A DNA stretch of 64,000 nt, from contig OX637287.1 of the NCBI GenBank assembly GCA_951799445.1, forward strand, positions 45,723,724 to 45,787,723, in the 5' to 3' direction. The first letter of the stretch is position 1; each line of letters opens with the position of its first letter. Source of the stretch: Pseudisothecium myosuroides (lineage: Eukaryota; Streptophyta; Bryopsida; Hypnales; Lembophyllaceae). The notes below the pieces were generated by a model, which saw nothing but the letters and a program-made list of their open reading frames with translations, was not told where the DNA came from and searched no databases. This document shows, piece after piece, positions 22,993 through 36,114 of the stretch. Both the position numbers and the translations under genes were made by a program.

Positions 22993-24176
22993 CTGGGATC
23001 TCAGAGGAGGCAAGTAATTATGTTGGTGCTGGCTGAAGATTGTGATCGATTGTGCTCGCATATGAGCATTTTCATCTGGCGGGATAGCATTTGTTGGCTC
23101 TGGATCAACGGGAAAGGAGGCTTTGCTTTCCGATTATGTAGCGAACTCACAAAAGCTACAAGTAGAGATGCGAATGGGAGGAAGATCGAGTAGATTCTTA
23201 CTCGACATGCGAGACAGAGCTTCTCATTTCGAAATTTGCAGGGATCGAACCTCTCGGAGCGTAGCTGCTTGTTTCTAGAGCCATGCTCGTGTTGTAAATT
23301 ATGCAGAATCCTCGAGTGATTGCGGAAGCGGATTCGTCGAATCTGCGGAAAGTTTTGTACATTGGGTTTCGAGTTGAGCAATAAAAGGTTCTGTGAAGGT
23401 CTGGCTGTGACTTCTGTGTTGATTTGCCGTGAAGTGAAATTGAATGTTCATCTTTACACTTTCCGTCTCCCTGCTAAGCTAGGAATAATATCGAATATGT
23501 CCACAACGAGTGATCTGATTTCATAGTGGTGTACTTAGAGAAGCCATGTATCATTTTTTTCTAACAAAGGTAAATGAAGATGAGAAGAATTAGAAGTAGA
23601 TAAACGAACAATGTAGAATTTCATGTACGTAGAAGCAAGCTAGTGTTTGTAAAACACAAATTTTTTAGTGCATCTTTGGACATCTGAATCCACTTGGACT
23701 GGTAATTCGTAGTTTGTGATAGCACGTAGTTTCTCTCCCTGCAATGAAATATTTGTCTTATGTTTCAAAATAAACAGATAATGTATCACTTGGACTCTGG
23801 CAGTCAACAGATTTATAGAAGCTCACTGTACCCAACACTGGACTACCTTCAGACATTTTTCTGCGTCTAACAACATAGTCCCCATTTTCAATAAAACTCT
23901 ATAACTTAAGAGATTCACATAAGCCAGCTCAAAAGATTAACACCACTGGTCTGTGAAGTCCGTCTCAGAACTTACATTTGTACATCCTTCTGAATATCGA
24001 GTATGTCCCATCTACAGTTACATATGTCAAACACAAATCGTAGAGCATAAAATACAGCACAATGAAGCAAATTTAACTTTGCTGTCAAGAACAACTCAAT
24101 ACTACACAATAGAAGCAAACTTTGCTGTCGAGCACCGTCAAGATGATATGATTTCGTCGTAGTGTCGAAGATGTCT
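22993..24176. other. Intergenic region between convergent genes
   Basis: Probably contains the 3' UTR of the putative plus-strand gene and of the aquaporin, which point toward each other. I see no further exon. Confidence 0.45.
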
Positions 24177-26682
24177 TCAAGTACGGTGTTTGGTGAACGG
24201 TATAGCCCTAATGACCAAGGTGTGATACATGGCTGCAAGGGTGGCTCCCAGAAGTGGGCCAACCCAGAAGATCCACTGTCCAAACACACACAGAATCAAA
24301 AATTAATACCAGAACTCTGAAAGCAAAAACAGTTAGCATTATAATCGTTTTAAATTAGGCTAGTTTTGTGGATGTTCATGAAAAAAATTAGCTATTGAAT
24401 TTGAGGTTTTTTAATAATCAACTGAACAGACACTTACGTGATCATTCCAAGACTGGTCTCTGTTCCAGATAATAGCGGCTCCAAAACTACGAGCTGGGTT
24501 GATGCTGGTGCCTGTGATGGGGATGGTAGCCAAGTGGACCAAGAAAACTGCAAATCCGATGGGAAGAGGCGCTAGCAACTGCAAACAAGAACACATAAAT
24601 TTTTTTTAAGTAAAGAATATTTAAGAAACCATGTCGCATTATAGTGTATCATACAGTGTACGTCGTTGCTTCGCTTTAGTGACCTCCAGAGTCCTGACAT
24701 AGCGAAACTCCATGTATTGAGGCAAACGAGTCAGGTGAAGGCTCAATGAGAGACCCCATATCAACCGTAAAGTACAGAATCATCTAGACATAGGGGCTCC
24801 ATGAAACAACTTCACATTACGTCCAATAACCTTCCTGCTTCTCAACGGAGAATATCTACTCCATAGCCCATTGCTGAGCATGCTGGACACTAAGAGCAGC
24901 AACCACAAACTTGTGCGAGATCAATCGATCCTCCAAGCAACCTCTCTGAAACGTGAGTCCTTAGTTGTTAAGTGATCTTAAAATAGAGTTCAGCATCAAC
25001 TACATAACGTTCTTGAGCAGTTGTGAGAACTCTCTGTTCTCCACTGTAAATGGAAACCAAAAAAAAGATTCAAAAAGTTTGACAATCATTGAAGAGAGCA
25101 TGCATTAGGCTTAGTGAGTGACACGTCTGTCTTCTGTGTTGCATAAGGGTGTTGATGCTGCTCAAAAACGAAATACCAACACTCTGCTTGCAAGAGTTTC
25201 AAAGGCAGCTGCTTAAGAATGTTATGCAACAGAATGCTGTGCAGGCGATGTCAAAGAGTGAAAACCAGACAGAGATAGAGAACTCACAGGAACATGAGAG
25301 TCGCGGGCATTTCGTTTGGCGTCAGTGGCAGAGAACACGGTGTACACCAGCACAAAGGTGCCCACAATCTCAGCGCCCAGCCCGTCGCCTTTGGTGTAGC
25401 CAGGGGCCACAATGTTGGCACCCCCGCTCGCAGCCTGGTAGAATGCAGGCTGAAAGCCTTTCACGACGCCCGCCCCACAAATAGCGCCCAAGCACTGGCA
25501 CACCACGTACAACAGAAGCCGTGGAAACGTCACCTTTCTTGCCAGAAACAGTCCGAATGTCACTGCAGGATTTATGTGTCCCCCTGCAACCAAGAAAACA
25601 GCCGACGCCCTGTGTCAGTTCACGCTGGAGAGGACTTGCTACCCAGTATTCTTATATATTAGACTTCCAAACAGTGCAAAAAAATTAGTAAAACACGAAG
25701 AGAACAGATACCCCTTAAGAACTCTAGCTTCGGTTTTGAAGCTCGTTCTGATGGCTGCTTGAACTTTTCGAGACTAGAAATTTCTTGTTCGTTTCCTTTT
25801 CATGGGCTTGGACAGTGCTTAGCGTTTAAATGTCCGTACAGCTTTCCTGAGTCAAAGCTTTCCTAGATCTGACATATTGCCATCTCCGATTCAAGCAAAG
25901 AGAAGCACATAATGAAAGCTTCTTCTTACTGTATACCAAACACTCAAATCTCTTCGCATATACATAAGAAGAAGCTTTCATTGCATAGCCAAAGCGTACC
26001 GAAAGCTTGTTCTTATGTACATACACACTCAAACCTCTACTTTCTCACCTGGCCTGAAATGGCATTCCAGACTACATAGCCGGCACACTTGCCACTCGAT
26101 TATTGAAAGAACACAGCGCACGATACTCAAACTATTTCAGAGTGAAAAAACTGGTACCCCAGCAGGTAAGAGTACTGAGGTTTGAGTGTATCTCACTACA
26201 GGAAAGAAAACGTATGACAGTTTTCCTTGTCTGCATTGATATGGTTTTCCTTTTTCCTTGAGCTTCGACAGGGCTTACTCGAGTACTCTCCTGAGAATAT
26301 GGGTCATATATAACTGGAATGCAAGCAACATACAGAGCTCAGTGCATAAGATACCTGAAATTCCAGCGGTGCAGTAAACCAGGACGAAGATCATGCCCCC
26401 AAACGCCCAAGCAATGCCTTGAATTCCAACTCCGAGGCACTCCCCTTTCCTCACGTTGCCCATCACCGTTTGAATGGTGATGTACAGAAACAGAAAACTG
26501 GCAAAGAACTCGGCGATGCCGGCTCTCCAGAACGACCAGCGACGAAGCTCATGGGCGTCCACGAACGGCGAGCTGGCCGGCTCCGTGTAATCCTTCTCCC
26601 TCAACTGAGCACTGGTGCCCAGAGGGTTCCTCTCGCCATACCTGGTTGCTCCCACTGCAACGTCGTCGCCCTTGTCAGCCAT
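24177..26682 (-). CDS. PIP1: Plasma-membrane intrinsic protein, PIP1 class (aquaporin)
   Basis: Exons 26682-26355, 25583-25288, 24578-24438 and 24275-24177 give 287 residues, normal for a PIP. The long N terminus ([29 protein letters not shown]) and short C terminus ([12 protein letters not shown], no PIP2 phosphoserine tail) identify class PIP1. The NPA boxes are at 114-116 and 235-237. By alignment from memory to spinach PIP2;1, the selectivity filter is F94, H223, T232, R238, the water-selective set. The loop D gating histidine is H206. The loop B serine phosphorylated in PIP2s is Thr (T128) here. The family conducts water, and for some PIP1s CO2 or peroxide, across the plasma membrane, usually as heterotetramers with PIP2. 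Six membrane spans are expected. Introns are 771, 709 and 162 bp, and all phases agree. Confidence 0.96.
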
Positions 26683-26960
26683 AGCTAGCTCTCAGTTTTT
26701 GCACAAACTCACAAATTGACTCACAACTGGAGCTTAATTTCTGCAATTGCAAGCCAGGAAGAAGAAGATGCTGGATGGGAATGGTGGTGAGGTCTTCTTG
26801 AGTGGTGATGAGACTCCTTGTGGAAGAGAATATCAACTGACATCTGGAGGATTAGCATCTTGTCCTAACGGCAGTGAACAGTCATGAGTTTGCCGAAAGT
26901 ACTGCCTGTCTGTGTCGCTGCCAGAAGGAATCTATTTAATAATGGGGTTGAACTAGTACC
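26683..26960 (-). promoter_or_regulatory. 5' leader and core promoter candidate of the PIP1 gene
   Basis: Directly upstream of the PIP1 ATG. On the minus strand a TATA-like TATTAAATAG occurs about 250 bp above the start codon (near 26932-26945), a plausible distance given a leader of roughly 200 bp. No transcript evidence is available. Confidence 0.35.
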
Positions 26961-29797
26961 TGTGGTCCCAAATGTGATTTTTACAAATAGCTGAAAACAG
27001 TGCTCAATGCTTTAGAAAATCAAATTCGAGTACTTTGCTTTCCACATTTTTTCTTCACAAACAACACTAAATGTTCTGGAAAATCAAATTTGAGTACATT
27101 ACTTTTCACATCTTTTGTAGCTATGACGTTTTTTCTGGTGAAAGTTTTGCTTGACTCATTTGAGAACACTGGCTATTACCGAAGCTGAGTTGAGCTTAGT
27201 AACCTTGAACATGTCTTGTTAGTGTGTGGGATGAGTGAACCTGGTAAGGCTCTGACTTTGTCATGTTTCGATTGTTGAATTGCATTTGAATTCCTACACT
27301 CAGGACGAAGGATTCATGGTTTGAAAATGTTCAATTTTCAATGATCATGATCATGTGGAAAAACGATCATTTACTTGGGGTTCTTGGTCAGTGAAGAAAG
27401 CTGCGTGTGTTGGTGTAAACATCAGGCTCAATTTGGGGTTCTTGGTCAAATTTAAGTAGTCTGTCTGGACACGCTGCAAAGGGAATCTGAGACTCTTCCT
27501 GCGGATGTGGCACTTGCATAATTTTTGTGATACCCACAGTGCTCGCGTTCACAGAAAGATCACCAATCATGGACTGCTCCGGGCACCGAAAGTTGGTTAG
27601 CAGAAAGATGTGAACGTTTGACATCTTTAAACAACCTTCTTCACAAGTCTTGTCAGGAAGTAGGTGGGTGTACATGTATAAACTCCATTGGTTCCCTGTG
27701 AAATTTCCATTTCAGAGTACTTTGCGTACACACGCAGCAACAAAGTCTGTACAAATACCCAAACCACCATGAAAACAGCTCAACAAACTCGTCAATCCTC
27801 ATCTGATGAATAGGAAATTACTTGAGATATTTAGACCTGTTCCTGTACCGATTAGAACTGTGCCATGAATATGAAAATGTAGGACATATATTCTGCAGTC
27901 ACCCTTTTCACTAAAGGTGCATTGAGGGTGGTAGTAACGACACTTGTTTTTTATGTCAGATAATGAGAGCTTCTTCAACTCCTTGATTCTTCTTTGTATT
28001 TGAAGTTGGATCCAAAGCGTTTGCAGCTCCTTTCAAGACTGTCATGCACACTTTAACCGTACCAAGCCAAGAAAATAAAAATGTCACAAATACTTGTGAT
28101 CATAGATTCTCAGCCACATCTCACATTGCTTCACACCATCAATTCAATAGCATCAATCACCTGCATGTAAACCCTATATACACATTCAGAGCTTTCCTTC
28201 AAGTTCATACATTATTTGTTTTTTGCATTCATGGAACAAAACTAATGCATAATGTGTGCACAGAATAGTGAAATCCAGTTGCCTTAACAATTAGGTTGCC
28301 TCATCCAGAAAAGTTACCTCATGACTCAATGCTTGTCTGTGAGGAGGTGCATGGGACTCTCTAAACCTAAACCAGTGCAGCAAACCATGCCACACACATG
28401 GTTTTGGGTTGATGAAAATTACTGCATCCTTGTATAGTAACAATAAATATTTATTTAGTGTAAAATGTTGAGAAATTAGTGAGAGGCAACCTCAGTTCAG
28501 TATTCAATTTAGTCCAAGTTTCAACTATGTCATATTTTAATGGCTCATGAAATAAAGGTTATTATAAATAACCTTAGTGCTCATATATATGAGCCCTTGA
28601 ATCAACCAAGGAAGTACAAATTTGAGCCTTGGGGATTCAATGAAACAAACTTGACATTATGCAACCATCCGACACAAGCATCTCAGCTCTAAACTTAACT
28701 GCATTCAGCCATGCTTGATAAACACCAGGGCATTACAAAGCCCAAACTAAAGCTTTTCACTCAAAAACAGGGTCTGCAAAAAACAAAGCTTTTTGAACAC
28801 CATAGAATGGTTTACCTTTGAAATGTTGCTGCAAACTAAAAGTGTCCAATAAGTGATTTTCAAGGAAATTATAGAAACAAAGAATGCATGTACTCATTGA
28901 AGCATTTGATCATTTTTGACCAAACTAACATGGTGATCGGGCCTTGTATGTCCTTCCAAGTTTTACAAACACTTAACACTATGGTTAACCCTAGAAGGAT
29001 GCTAACTAAGACCTTCCAAAATGTGACTGATGTATGACTTCCAAGATTACCATATAGAAATGAAAAATGCACCTATTGGTCCAAAAATTAGATCCTTTCT
29101 GGCAAAGTACCTTGGTGATAGGTCTCATCCTTTCCAGGTTTCATGCCATGAACTTGGCTGGACTTTAGAGATGTCCGTAGTCCATACTCTTGGCATGAGG
29201 TAGAGACAGAGATAAGCACATTATTTAAGGGGCAGGACAGTACAACACACAAGTGCAGTGTGTTGATGTTTCCAGCCCATGTGCCTCGGTTGTTGCCAGT
29301 GCAGACATGGCCACTGAAAGCAAAGCGAAGCTACAGGGAGCACTTTGGGTAAGACGAGGACTGTGATTATTTGTGTGCTTTGTAGTTTGACAGACACCAG
29401 GGACCTCCCTTCACCATTACGCCCGTTTTGCAGGTAGTACAAAATCGTACCTGCAGCGCCTCAACCGACCACAGGTACTTGCCCTCTTTTCTTGGTCCCT
29501 GAAAATAACTTCTCATCTTCTTAAAAAATATCTGCTGGATCAATTACTAGTTTCAAGAAAAGCTGACAAAGTTTCAGGTCATGGCAGGTTCTTTTTGGGT
29601 CTCATGGGGCCAGACTCCAATGTCGTGGCAGAGTCACAGTGGTCTAAATCTGAAGGGAACATTCTCCATTTCTTGCATGGTGTACTGCTACACTAGAAAA
29701 AACAACGTTGGGTCATGGCATGCTAAGTTGCTGGGTAGGAATTCTTGGACCTAGTTTTTGGTGCACATTGATGGAAACTTCAATTTTCAAATCATTT
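26961..29797. other. Gene-free stretch
   Basis: Only short, unrecognised open frames on both strands. A TTAACCCTAGAAGG motif near 28985 resembles the TTAA-family end, but I find no partner. Confidence 0.5.
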
Positions 29798-30347
29798 TTA
29801 ACTCCTGAGGGTTTTTTTGACTATTTTTCACGAAAAAAGTGTCCAAAATTGCCACAAATCTAAAGTGGAAACACCCAAAATTGTCAAAATAAGCAATTTA
29901 GCATAGTTTGAGGCAGCATTTCTTGAAAATAATATTTTTGTAGTATTAGCAATTGAAAATCATGAATTTTCAAGAAAAAATCAGAAGGGAACAAATTGTA
30001 GTTAAGGAAGGGAACAATTTCATGACACTTTTCGAGAACATTTTAGTAGAAGTCTAGAGACACTTCAAGGAAAATCTTTAGTGCATGAATGGATATAGGG
30101 ATGCTTTTGTATGTTTCCACCTTAGTGCACTAAGCGTATTAACTAGAATGTTAACATGTTTTCAAAATTCTAATTGTGCAAATTTGTACTAGACTATTGT
30201 ACAAATTTGTGGAAAAAAATTCAGAGCATTTGGTAGTGTAGATTGCGAGATAATAATGTTTGAAATAGGTAGAAAATAAATTTGACTCAACTTTGTGGAG
30301 AAGGAAGCGATAGCCAATTTGGGAACTTGGACCATTGGATAGCTATA
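29798..30347 (+). mobile_element. Left part of a TTAA-family element, type B
   Basis: Begins TTAACTCCTGAGGG. The next 60 bp (GACTATTTTTCACGAAAAAA, then GTGTCCAAAATTGCC) parallel the left end of the copy at 30348. No right end is identified; sequence up to the next copy is AT-rich. Confidence 0.4.
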
Positions 30348-31267
30348 TTAACCCCTGGGATTTTTTGCCTATGTTTTCACCAAAGTGCTCCAAAACTGCC
30401 ATTTCTAATATATATACCAAATTTTAGAAAAAAAACATTTTAGACACATGTAACCATAAGATCTTGTAGTACATTGGTTTGAGAAGATGTGAAAAAAAAT
30501 TCAGAATTTTCCACCATGCAGATTAGAAGATAGTAGTGTTTGAATTGGCATAAATCTTTTTTTTGTCCTTGCAAAAAATAGGGCAGCTGCACTCACATTT
30601 GTATAAAAAAATGTTCAAAATGGTGGTGCTTCTTTGGATTCTTTTTCCTAAACAAGTTGGCTACATGCTTAAAAAATTTCAAATCATTAGGAATTGTACA
30701 ACATATAGGAAAAAAAATGGTAAGTAGAAAGAAGTAGAAAATTATTCAAAATACAAAATTGTTAAGAATTTAATTATGGAAATGAAAAATGTCAATCCCA
30801 ATGGTTGTAATTTTTTTATAAAAAATCCTCATCCTATGATTTTATTTTTTTCAAAAAATATTTAAAATTGAGTGAAATAAACGACTTCAAAGTTTATTTT
30901 AAAGTGAGAATCCATAACTACCCGCAAACTAAAACTCCTCATAACTTTTGACTCAATGATTGAAATGGAACGATTCAAAGCTTTTCACTTATATATAAAT
31001 TTTAAAAACCAATTTCAAATTTTTGTTTATGAAAAAAGCAATTTTTTTATCTACCCAGATTGTCCGAGTTGAGAAACTAACAACATGTTAGGTCAAAACT
31101 TTTGACTCATATTTCCAAATGTCATGAAATTTAGTGCATATGAAAGATATTCCTCATCCCCACCTTCTTTTAAAATTTCAGCCTAAAATATGCAAATTTC
31201 TAGTCACAAGCACCTGCCTAAAATCACTATGTTGTTAAAAATAGGAGGTTGGTCTTCTAGGGGTTAA
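30348..31267 (+). mobile_element. TTAA-family element, type B
   Basis: Starts TTAACCCCTGGGA and ends GGTCTTCTAGGGGTTAA, 920 bp in all, with TTAA on both flanks. The interior is shared with the copy at 39521 (for example ATGACTTCAAAGTTTATTTT-like and AACCAATTTCAAATTTTT stretches). No long open frame. Confidence 0.75.
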
Positions 31268-33089
31268 TTATTTGCATGATACTTTTCAAAGATAGTAGAG
31301 GTGTCCTACATACACAAAAAATCTTACATTAACAATATGTTCTAAAAGAAGCAACTACATAAACATGATTTCAAATTTTTTTAAAGAACTTATTTTTTGG
31401 AAGAATCAAAATCCCAATGGTCAACTCAAATTTTTACTCTTCTAAATTAAATATTAAAAAATTTCACTAATAATTTGAGCTAATGGTTCTAAAATTATCT
31501 TGAAATTGCTATTTTTAATGCATGGAGTGAAAATTATTATTATTATTTTTTTTTAATTCTAATTTTTAAAGATATTATTGACCTATACTACTATGAGAAT
31601 GTTTGAAAATAATTTCAACCTACACAGCTTTATAGATTGCGAGATATATGCATTCAAAATTAATAGGAAAATATTCATAGCTTGCTTGACTACTTGCATG
31701 ATTGCTTGCCCTGTCTATTAGCATGTTGTGTTATTGCCCAAGCTGCCCATAATCTCTTGAGCCCTATAACTTTTGATCCTAGGCATCCTATGGGAAAAAC
31801 AAAATATTTTCAAAATAGTAAATCAATGATGCATCTTTGGTATAAAATTCATTTCCAACACCTCAAAAATGAATTCAGTGGTATGAACCTAGATGAGACT
31901 TCGAAAAGCTATATAGGAGTTTATTTGTCCTTTTGGAGACGAAAAATGTTTGGAGAGTAATTATCACAAAATTCAAGTGACTAAATTTAAAAATTATGTT
32001 GATACATTTAAATCAAATGTGAAAATTTCAGTTTGCCAAAAGAAATTGTCTTTAAGATCTTGAATTTTGAAACACCATTTTGTGATATTTGGATGACAAT
32101 CCAATGAGCTATAAAGTTATTGGAAGCACTTTTCATCCTTATTTTCCTTGTTTTCCTTTTTCATGTTGAGTTATGAAAAGTATCGAATTGAGTTTGTAGT
32201 CTTGCTAGTGTTTGTCTTCATGTGAATGAGAAGTTTTAAAAAAAACATATCACAAAATATGCTATTTTAGTGTATTTTAGGAAGTTGTTGCTCCTTACTC
32301 TAAGTCTGAAATTTCTCCTTAAAAATGATGATTTTTGAGTTTGAGCCCAACTAACAAAATAAAGTTCATCTACTCTAGTTCCTACTCTAATTTGAATTTT
32401 GGAAAAATTCCTAATTAGAGAATGACATAAAAATTGAGTTTACACTATGATGTTTGTCATTGTAATGCACACATGGTGAAGTTTTCAGATTTTTTGAAAT
32501 AATCTTTTATTTGATGTGATTTTTCTTCAATTTTTCTTCAAAAATTCTCAAAAAAATCAATTTTCTACAAAAAGAATCTAAATTTTTTGTGAAGTAAAGA
32601 AGACATGTAATTTCATCTCTGAAAAATAAATATAAAATTTTTCATACATATCTAGTTGCAAAATGGCAACAATCTAAGTGATGGTAGTCAGGCTTAAAAT
32701 CAGTGGTGATGGATCTGTCATTTAGGGATTGATTGCAATTTGACCAAATAAAGTGACAATACTTTGATGGTGAATAAGGCACAATTTTAATTTTATATTT
32801 GGAGTTTCATTATCAAGACTATTTGAAGATTCTCACACAAAAATTCAAATTATCAAAAAATAATAATTATGAAAATATATTTAATCAAAACAAAAATATG
32901 AATATATTTTTTAATAATAAAAAAATAAAAATAAAAACATGTAATGAGCTTATATCACAAAAATATCCATTGAAAAAAATTCCAAATACAATCTATTTAA
33001 AAAAAATTCTTTTTGAATTTTAGAGTGTACTTGTACATAGAAAAAATGCACAATAAGCACATATTTGGAACATAAATCCTAAATTTAGA
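31268..33089. other. Gene-free AT-rich stretch
   Basis: Very AT-rich. The frames at 31682-31960 and 32799-33023 look like chance openings (poly-Asn/Lys in the latter). Confidence 0.5.
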
Positions 33090-33349
33090 GTGGTCTAGGG
33101 TAGCATACAAGATTTGCTTGTCCTCTAAGCAAGGCCAAAATTTTCATCAGTACTTAGTTTTTAATAAATCCAACTATTAGATCCTTTGGTTAACTTATTC
33201 AAGTATATTGTCCCAAATTTTTAGAGTGAAAAGCCCCATCAATTGCATATTTCATGTGCCTAAACTTCAAATATAGTTCTTTTTAGCCCTTCCAAAAGAT
33301 GAACTTCTGTCTTTCAACATTTTAAAAAGAAAACAAGTATGACCTGTAA

Positions 33350-34272
33350 TTAACTCCTAATAAAAGGACAGTTGTCCCTTCAGGGGACAAATGCGATTTC
33401 GGGTAGGTACCTACGGGCTGATTTGTTGTCATGATTTTTTAATTTTTTTTAAAGGATAAAAAAAACTAATAAGTTTTGTGGACATATAATTTTTTTCACA
33501 ATCAGTGCCTGGGAACAACAGTTATGACCAAATAAGCTCAAAACAGGGGATGGGGGGTAGCCCGAATAGCAAATAAAATTTGCAAAAAATTTGATTTTTT
33601 TCTTATAGATTATATTTTTGTCTATCTAGAAAGCTTTGATTCATTTCATTTGGATTTGTTATGAGAAAGTTATGGACATTCCTGTTTTTTGGGCAGTTAG
33701 AGCATCTTCTTGAAAATTTTTTTTTGTAGGATTCATTTCTGAATGCAATCTTTCAAATTTTTCAATTTTTTTTTGCATGGTTTATTTTACTTGCTAGAAC
33801 AATCTCAACATTGTATTTAGTGCATTTTAATTCCATCTAAAATATATGAATATTTTAGATTTTCCTTCTATCTTGTACCTACTTCTATTTAACAATTTTC
33901 TTAAGAATGATAATTAAGTATTTTTGAATTTTTTTTCCTAGACTCTCAACTCAATTCTCCACTATAAAGATTTAAAGCTCAAAACTTTGTAGTGCAAAAA
34001 TTTAAGTTAAAAATGTGTAAAGTCAAAAAATCTAGTCCCGCAATGTACTGCAATGTCCCGCAATTTTTTTCTACTTTAAACACAAATATCTTGCAATTTG
34101 TGTGGTCAAAAATTTTGAAATTTTTTCCACATTTTTTTATACTAGTTAGGTGTAAGATCCTATGGTTAGATATGAAAAAAAAACAATTAAACTTTTTTTT
34201 ACTCTGTGCTATAGAAATGGCAGTTTTTAGTGTTTTTGGGTAGAAAAAAGGCCTCGGTCCTTTAGGGGTTAA
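33350..34272 (+). mobile_element. TTAA-family element, type A
   Basis: Left end TTAACTCCTAATAAAAGGAC, right end GGTCCTTTAGGGGTTAA, 923 bp. The interior carries the type A GATTCATTTCATTTGGATTT block and the right-hand ATAGAAATGGCAGTTTT block. The left end is slightly decayed. Confidence 0.8.
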
Positions 34273-34741
34273 CTTGTGCAATGAGTGAAAGAAAAAACTA
34301 AATTTCTCATAACCTTTACAAGAAATTTAGAATTGTTAATTTTAATGGCAAAAATGTTCTAGTAAACAATTGTTATCTTTTTTTGTTTTATTTGTAAAAT
34401 TTCAAAAGCAAAAGCAAAAGACAACTTTCTATGTTTTCTACCTTCATTGCCCACATAAATCAAACTCCTCATAACTTTTACTTCACAATTTGGAATTGAA
34501 TGGTTCAAATGTTTTTGAGGAAGTATCAATCTATGAAATCTCCAAAAAATATTAAATATTTTTTAAATATACTTTTAGTTTTCCAATTTAATAGGGAATT
34601 TCAAATAAACTTCTTACTTTTGCAATATTTATTGGAATAGCGTAAAACAATGCTTCACAAGTAGAATATGATGATTAGCATTCATCCTAAGAATTTAATG
34701 CAAAAATTCCAAATTATAATTCAACAAGCCTGCCTAACTTT

Positions 34742-35682
34742 TTAACCCCTAAAGGACCGGCATGCGTTTTTTGGTTGTATAGAAATTTTGGGCAGGTACG
34801 TGTGACTAGAGATTTCCATATTTTAAGCTGAAATTTTAATAGAAGGTAGGCACAAGGAATATCTTTCATATGCACTAAATTTCAGCACATTTGGAAATAG
34901 GAGTCAAAAGTTATGGTCAAATATGTTACTTTTTTTCGTAACTAGGCAGTCTGGCAGCAAAAAAAATTTGGCAAAAATTTGATTATTTTTTTTTTATATT
35001 TTTTTTCTCGTAGATTATATTTTTGTCTATTTGGAAAGCTTTCATTCATTTCATTTGGATTTGTTATGAGAAAGTTATGGACATTCTTGTTTTCCGGGCA
35101 GTTAGAGCATCTTCTTTAAAAAAATAACTTGTAGGATTCATTTCTAGATGATATTTTTGCAATTTTTCAAAAAAAAAAATTCTCATGGTTTAGTTTACTT
35201 GGTAGAACAATCTCACCATTGGGATTAGTGTATTTTAATTCCATCTAAAATATATTAATATTTTAGATTTTCCTTCTATCTCGAGCCTACTTCTACTTGA
35301 TAAATTTTTTAGGACTAATAATTAAGTTTTTTTGAATATTTTTTTTCCCCCTAGACTCTCAACTCAATTCTCCACTATAAAGATTTGAAGCTCCAAACTT
35401 TGTAGTGCAAAAATTTTAAGTTAAAAATGTTTAAAGTCAAAAAATCTAGTCCCGCAATGTGCTGAAATACTTGTTTTTTCCACTTTAAACGCAGATATCT
35501 TGCAATCTGAGCGGTCAAAAATTCTGAAATTTTTTCCACACATTCTCATACTAGTTAGGTGTAAGATCCTACGGTTAGATGTGCAAAAATAACATTTTTC
35601 AAATTTTTTTACTCCTTGCTATAGAAATGGCAGTTTTGAATGTTTATTGGCAGAAAAAAGGCCTTGAGCCTTTAGGGGTTAA
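34742..35682 (+). mobile_element. TTAA-family element, type A
   Basis: Left end TTAACCCCTAAAGGACCGG, right end GAGCCTTTAGGGGTTAA, 941 bp. Closely similar along its whole length to the copy at 48815-49753, including the odd GAGCC (instead of GGTCC) at the right end, so these two form a recent subfamily. Confidence 0.85.
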
Positions 35683-36114
35683 AAAGCCTAAAGTAGGCTC
35701 GTTGGTCCTGTAGAGGTTAATGTCATCAAGTGTGAAATCTCCATCTAAAACTAGTTTTAGAGAGTAGTTTGAAGGGCTAGGCACAATAAAAGAGATGGAA
35801 TGTTGACTTGAGGAACTCAACAAATGAGGTGTTTTTCCATCCATTTACAACCAATAAAAGTCTTTTATTGGTTGTATTGGAAGCACTTTAATAATTGATT
35901 TGATGCTCTATTTACCAATGGAGTGATTGCACATACTGTTTCACCAAAGATTTTCTAGCATTCACAACCTCAATGTATCTCTTCACCCTTTATTTCTATG
36001 AAGATAAGATACATAAGAGATAAGTATTCTAGTTCTATAAGATTCAATTCACATATGAAGTTAGATTTGGTATAGACACTACTAATTGGGCCCTCTATGT
36101 CAAAATTGTAGCTA

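Larger units (their letters stand above)
33090..35720 (+). mobile_element. Type B TTAA-family element split by two type A copies
   Basis: Sequence at about 33124-33349 aligns with the left half of the type B copy at 39521 (shared order: ATTAGATCCTTTGGTTAACT, then CCAATTGC-like and CTTTCAACATTTT stretches). After the two insertions, 35683-35720 ends GGTCCTGTAGAGGTTAA, a family right end not belonging to either insert. Type A copies 33350-34272 and 34742-35682 lie inside. The left border is approximate. Confidence 0.55.
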
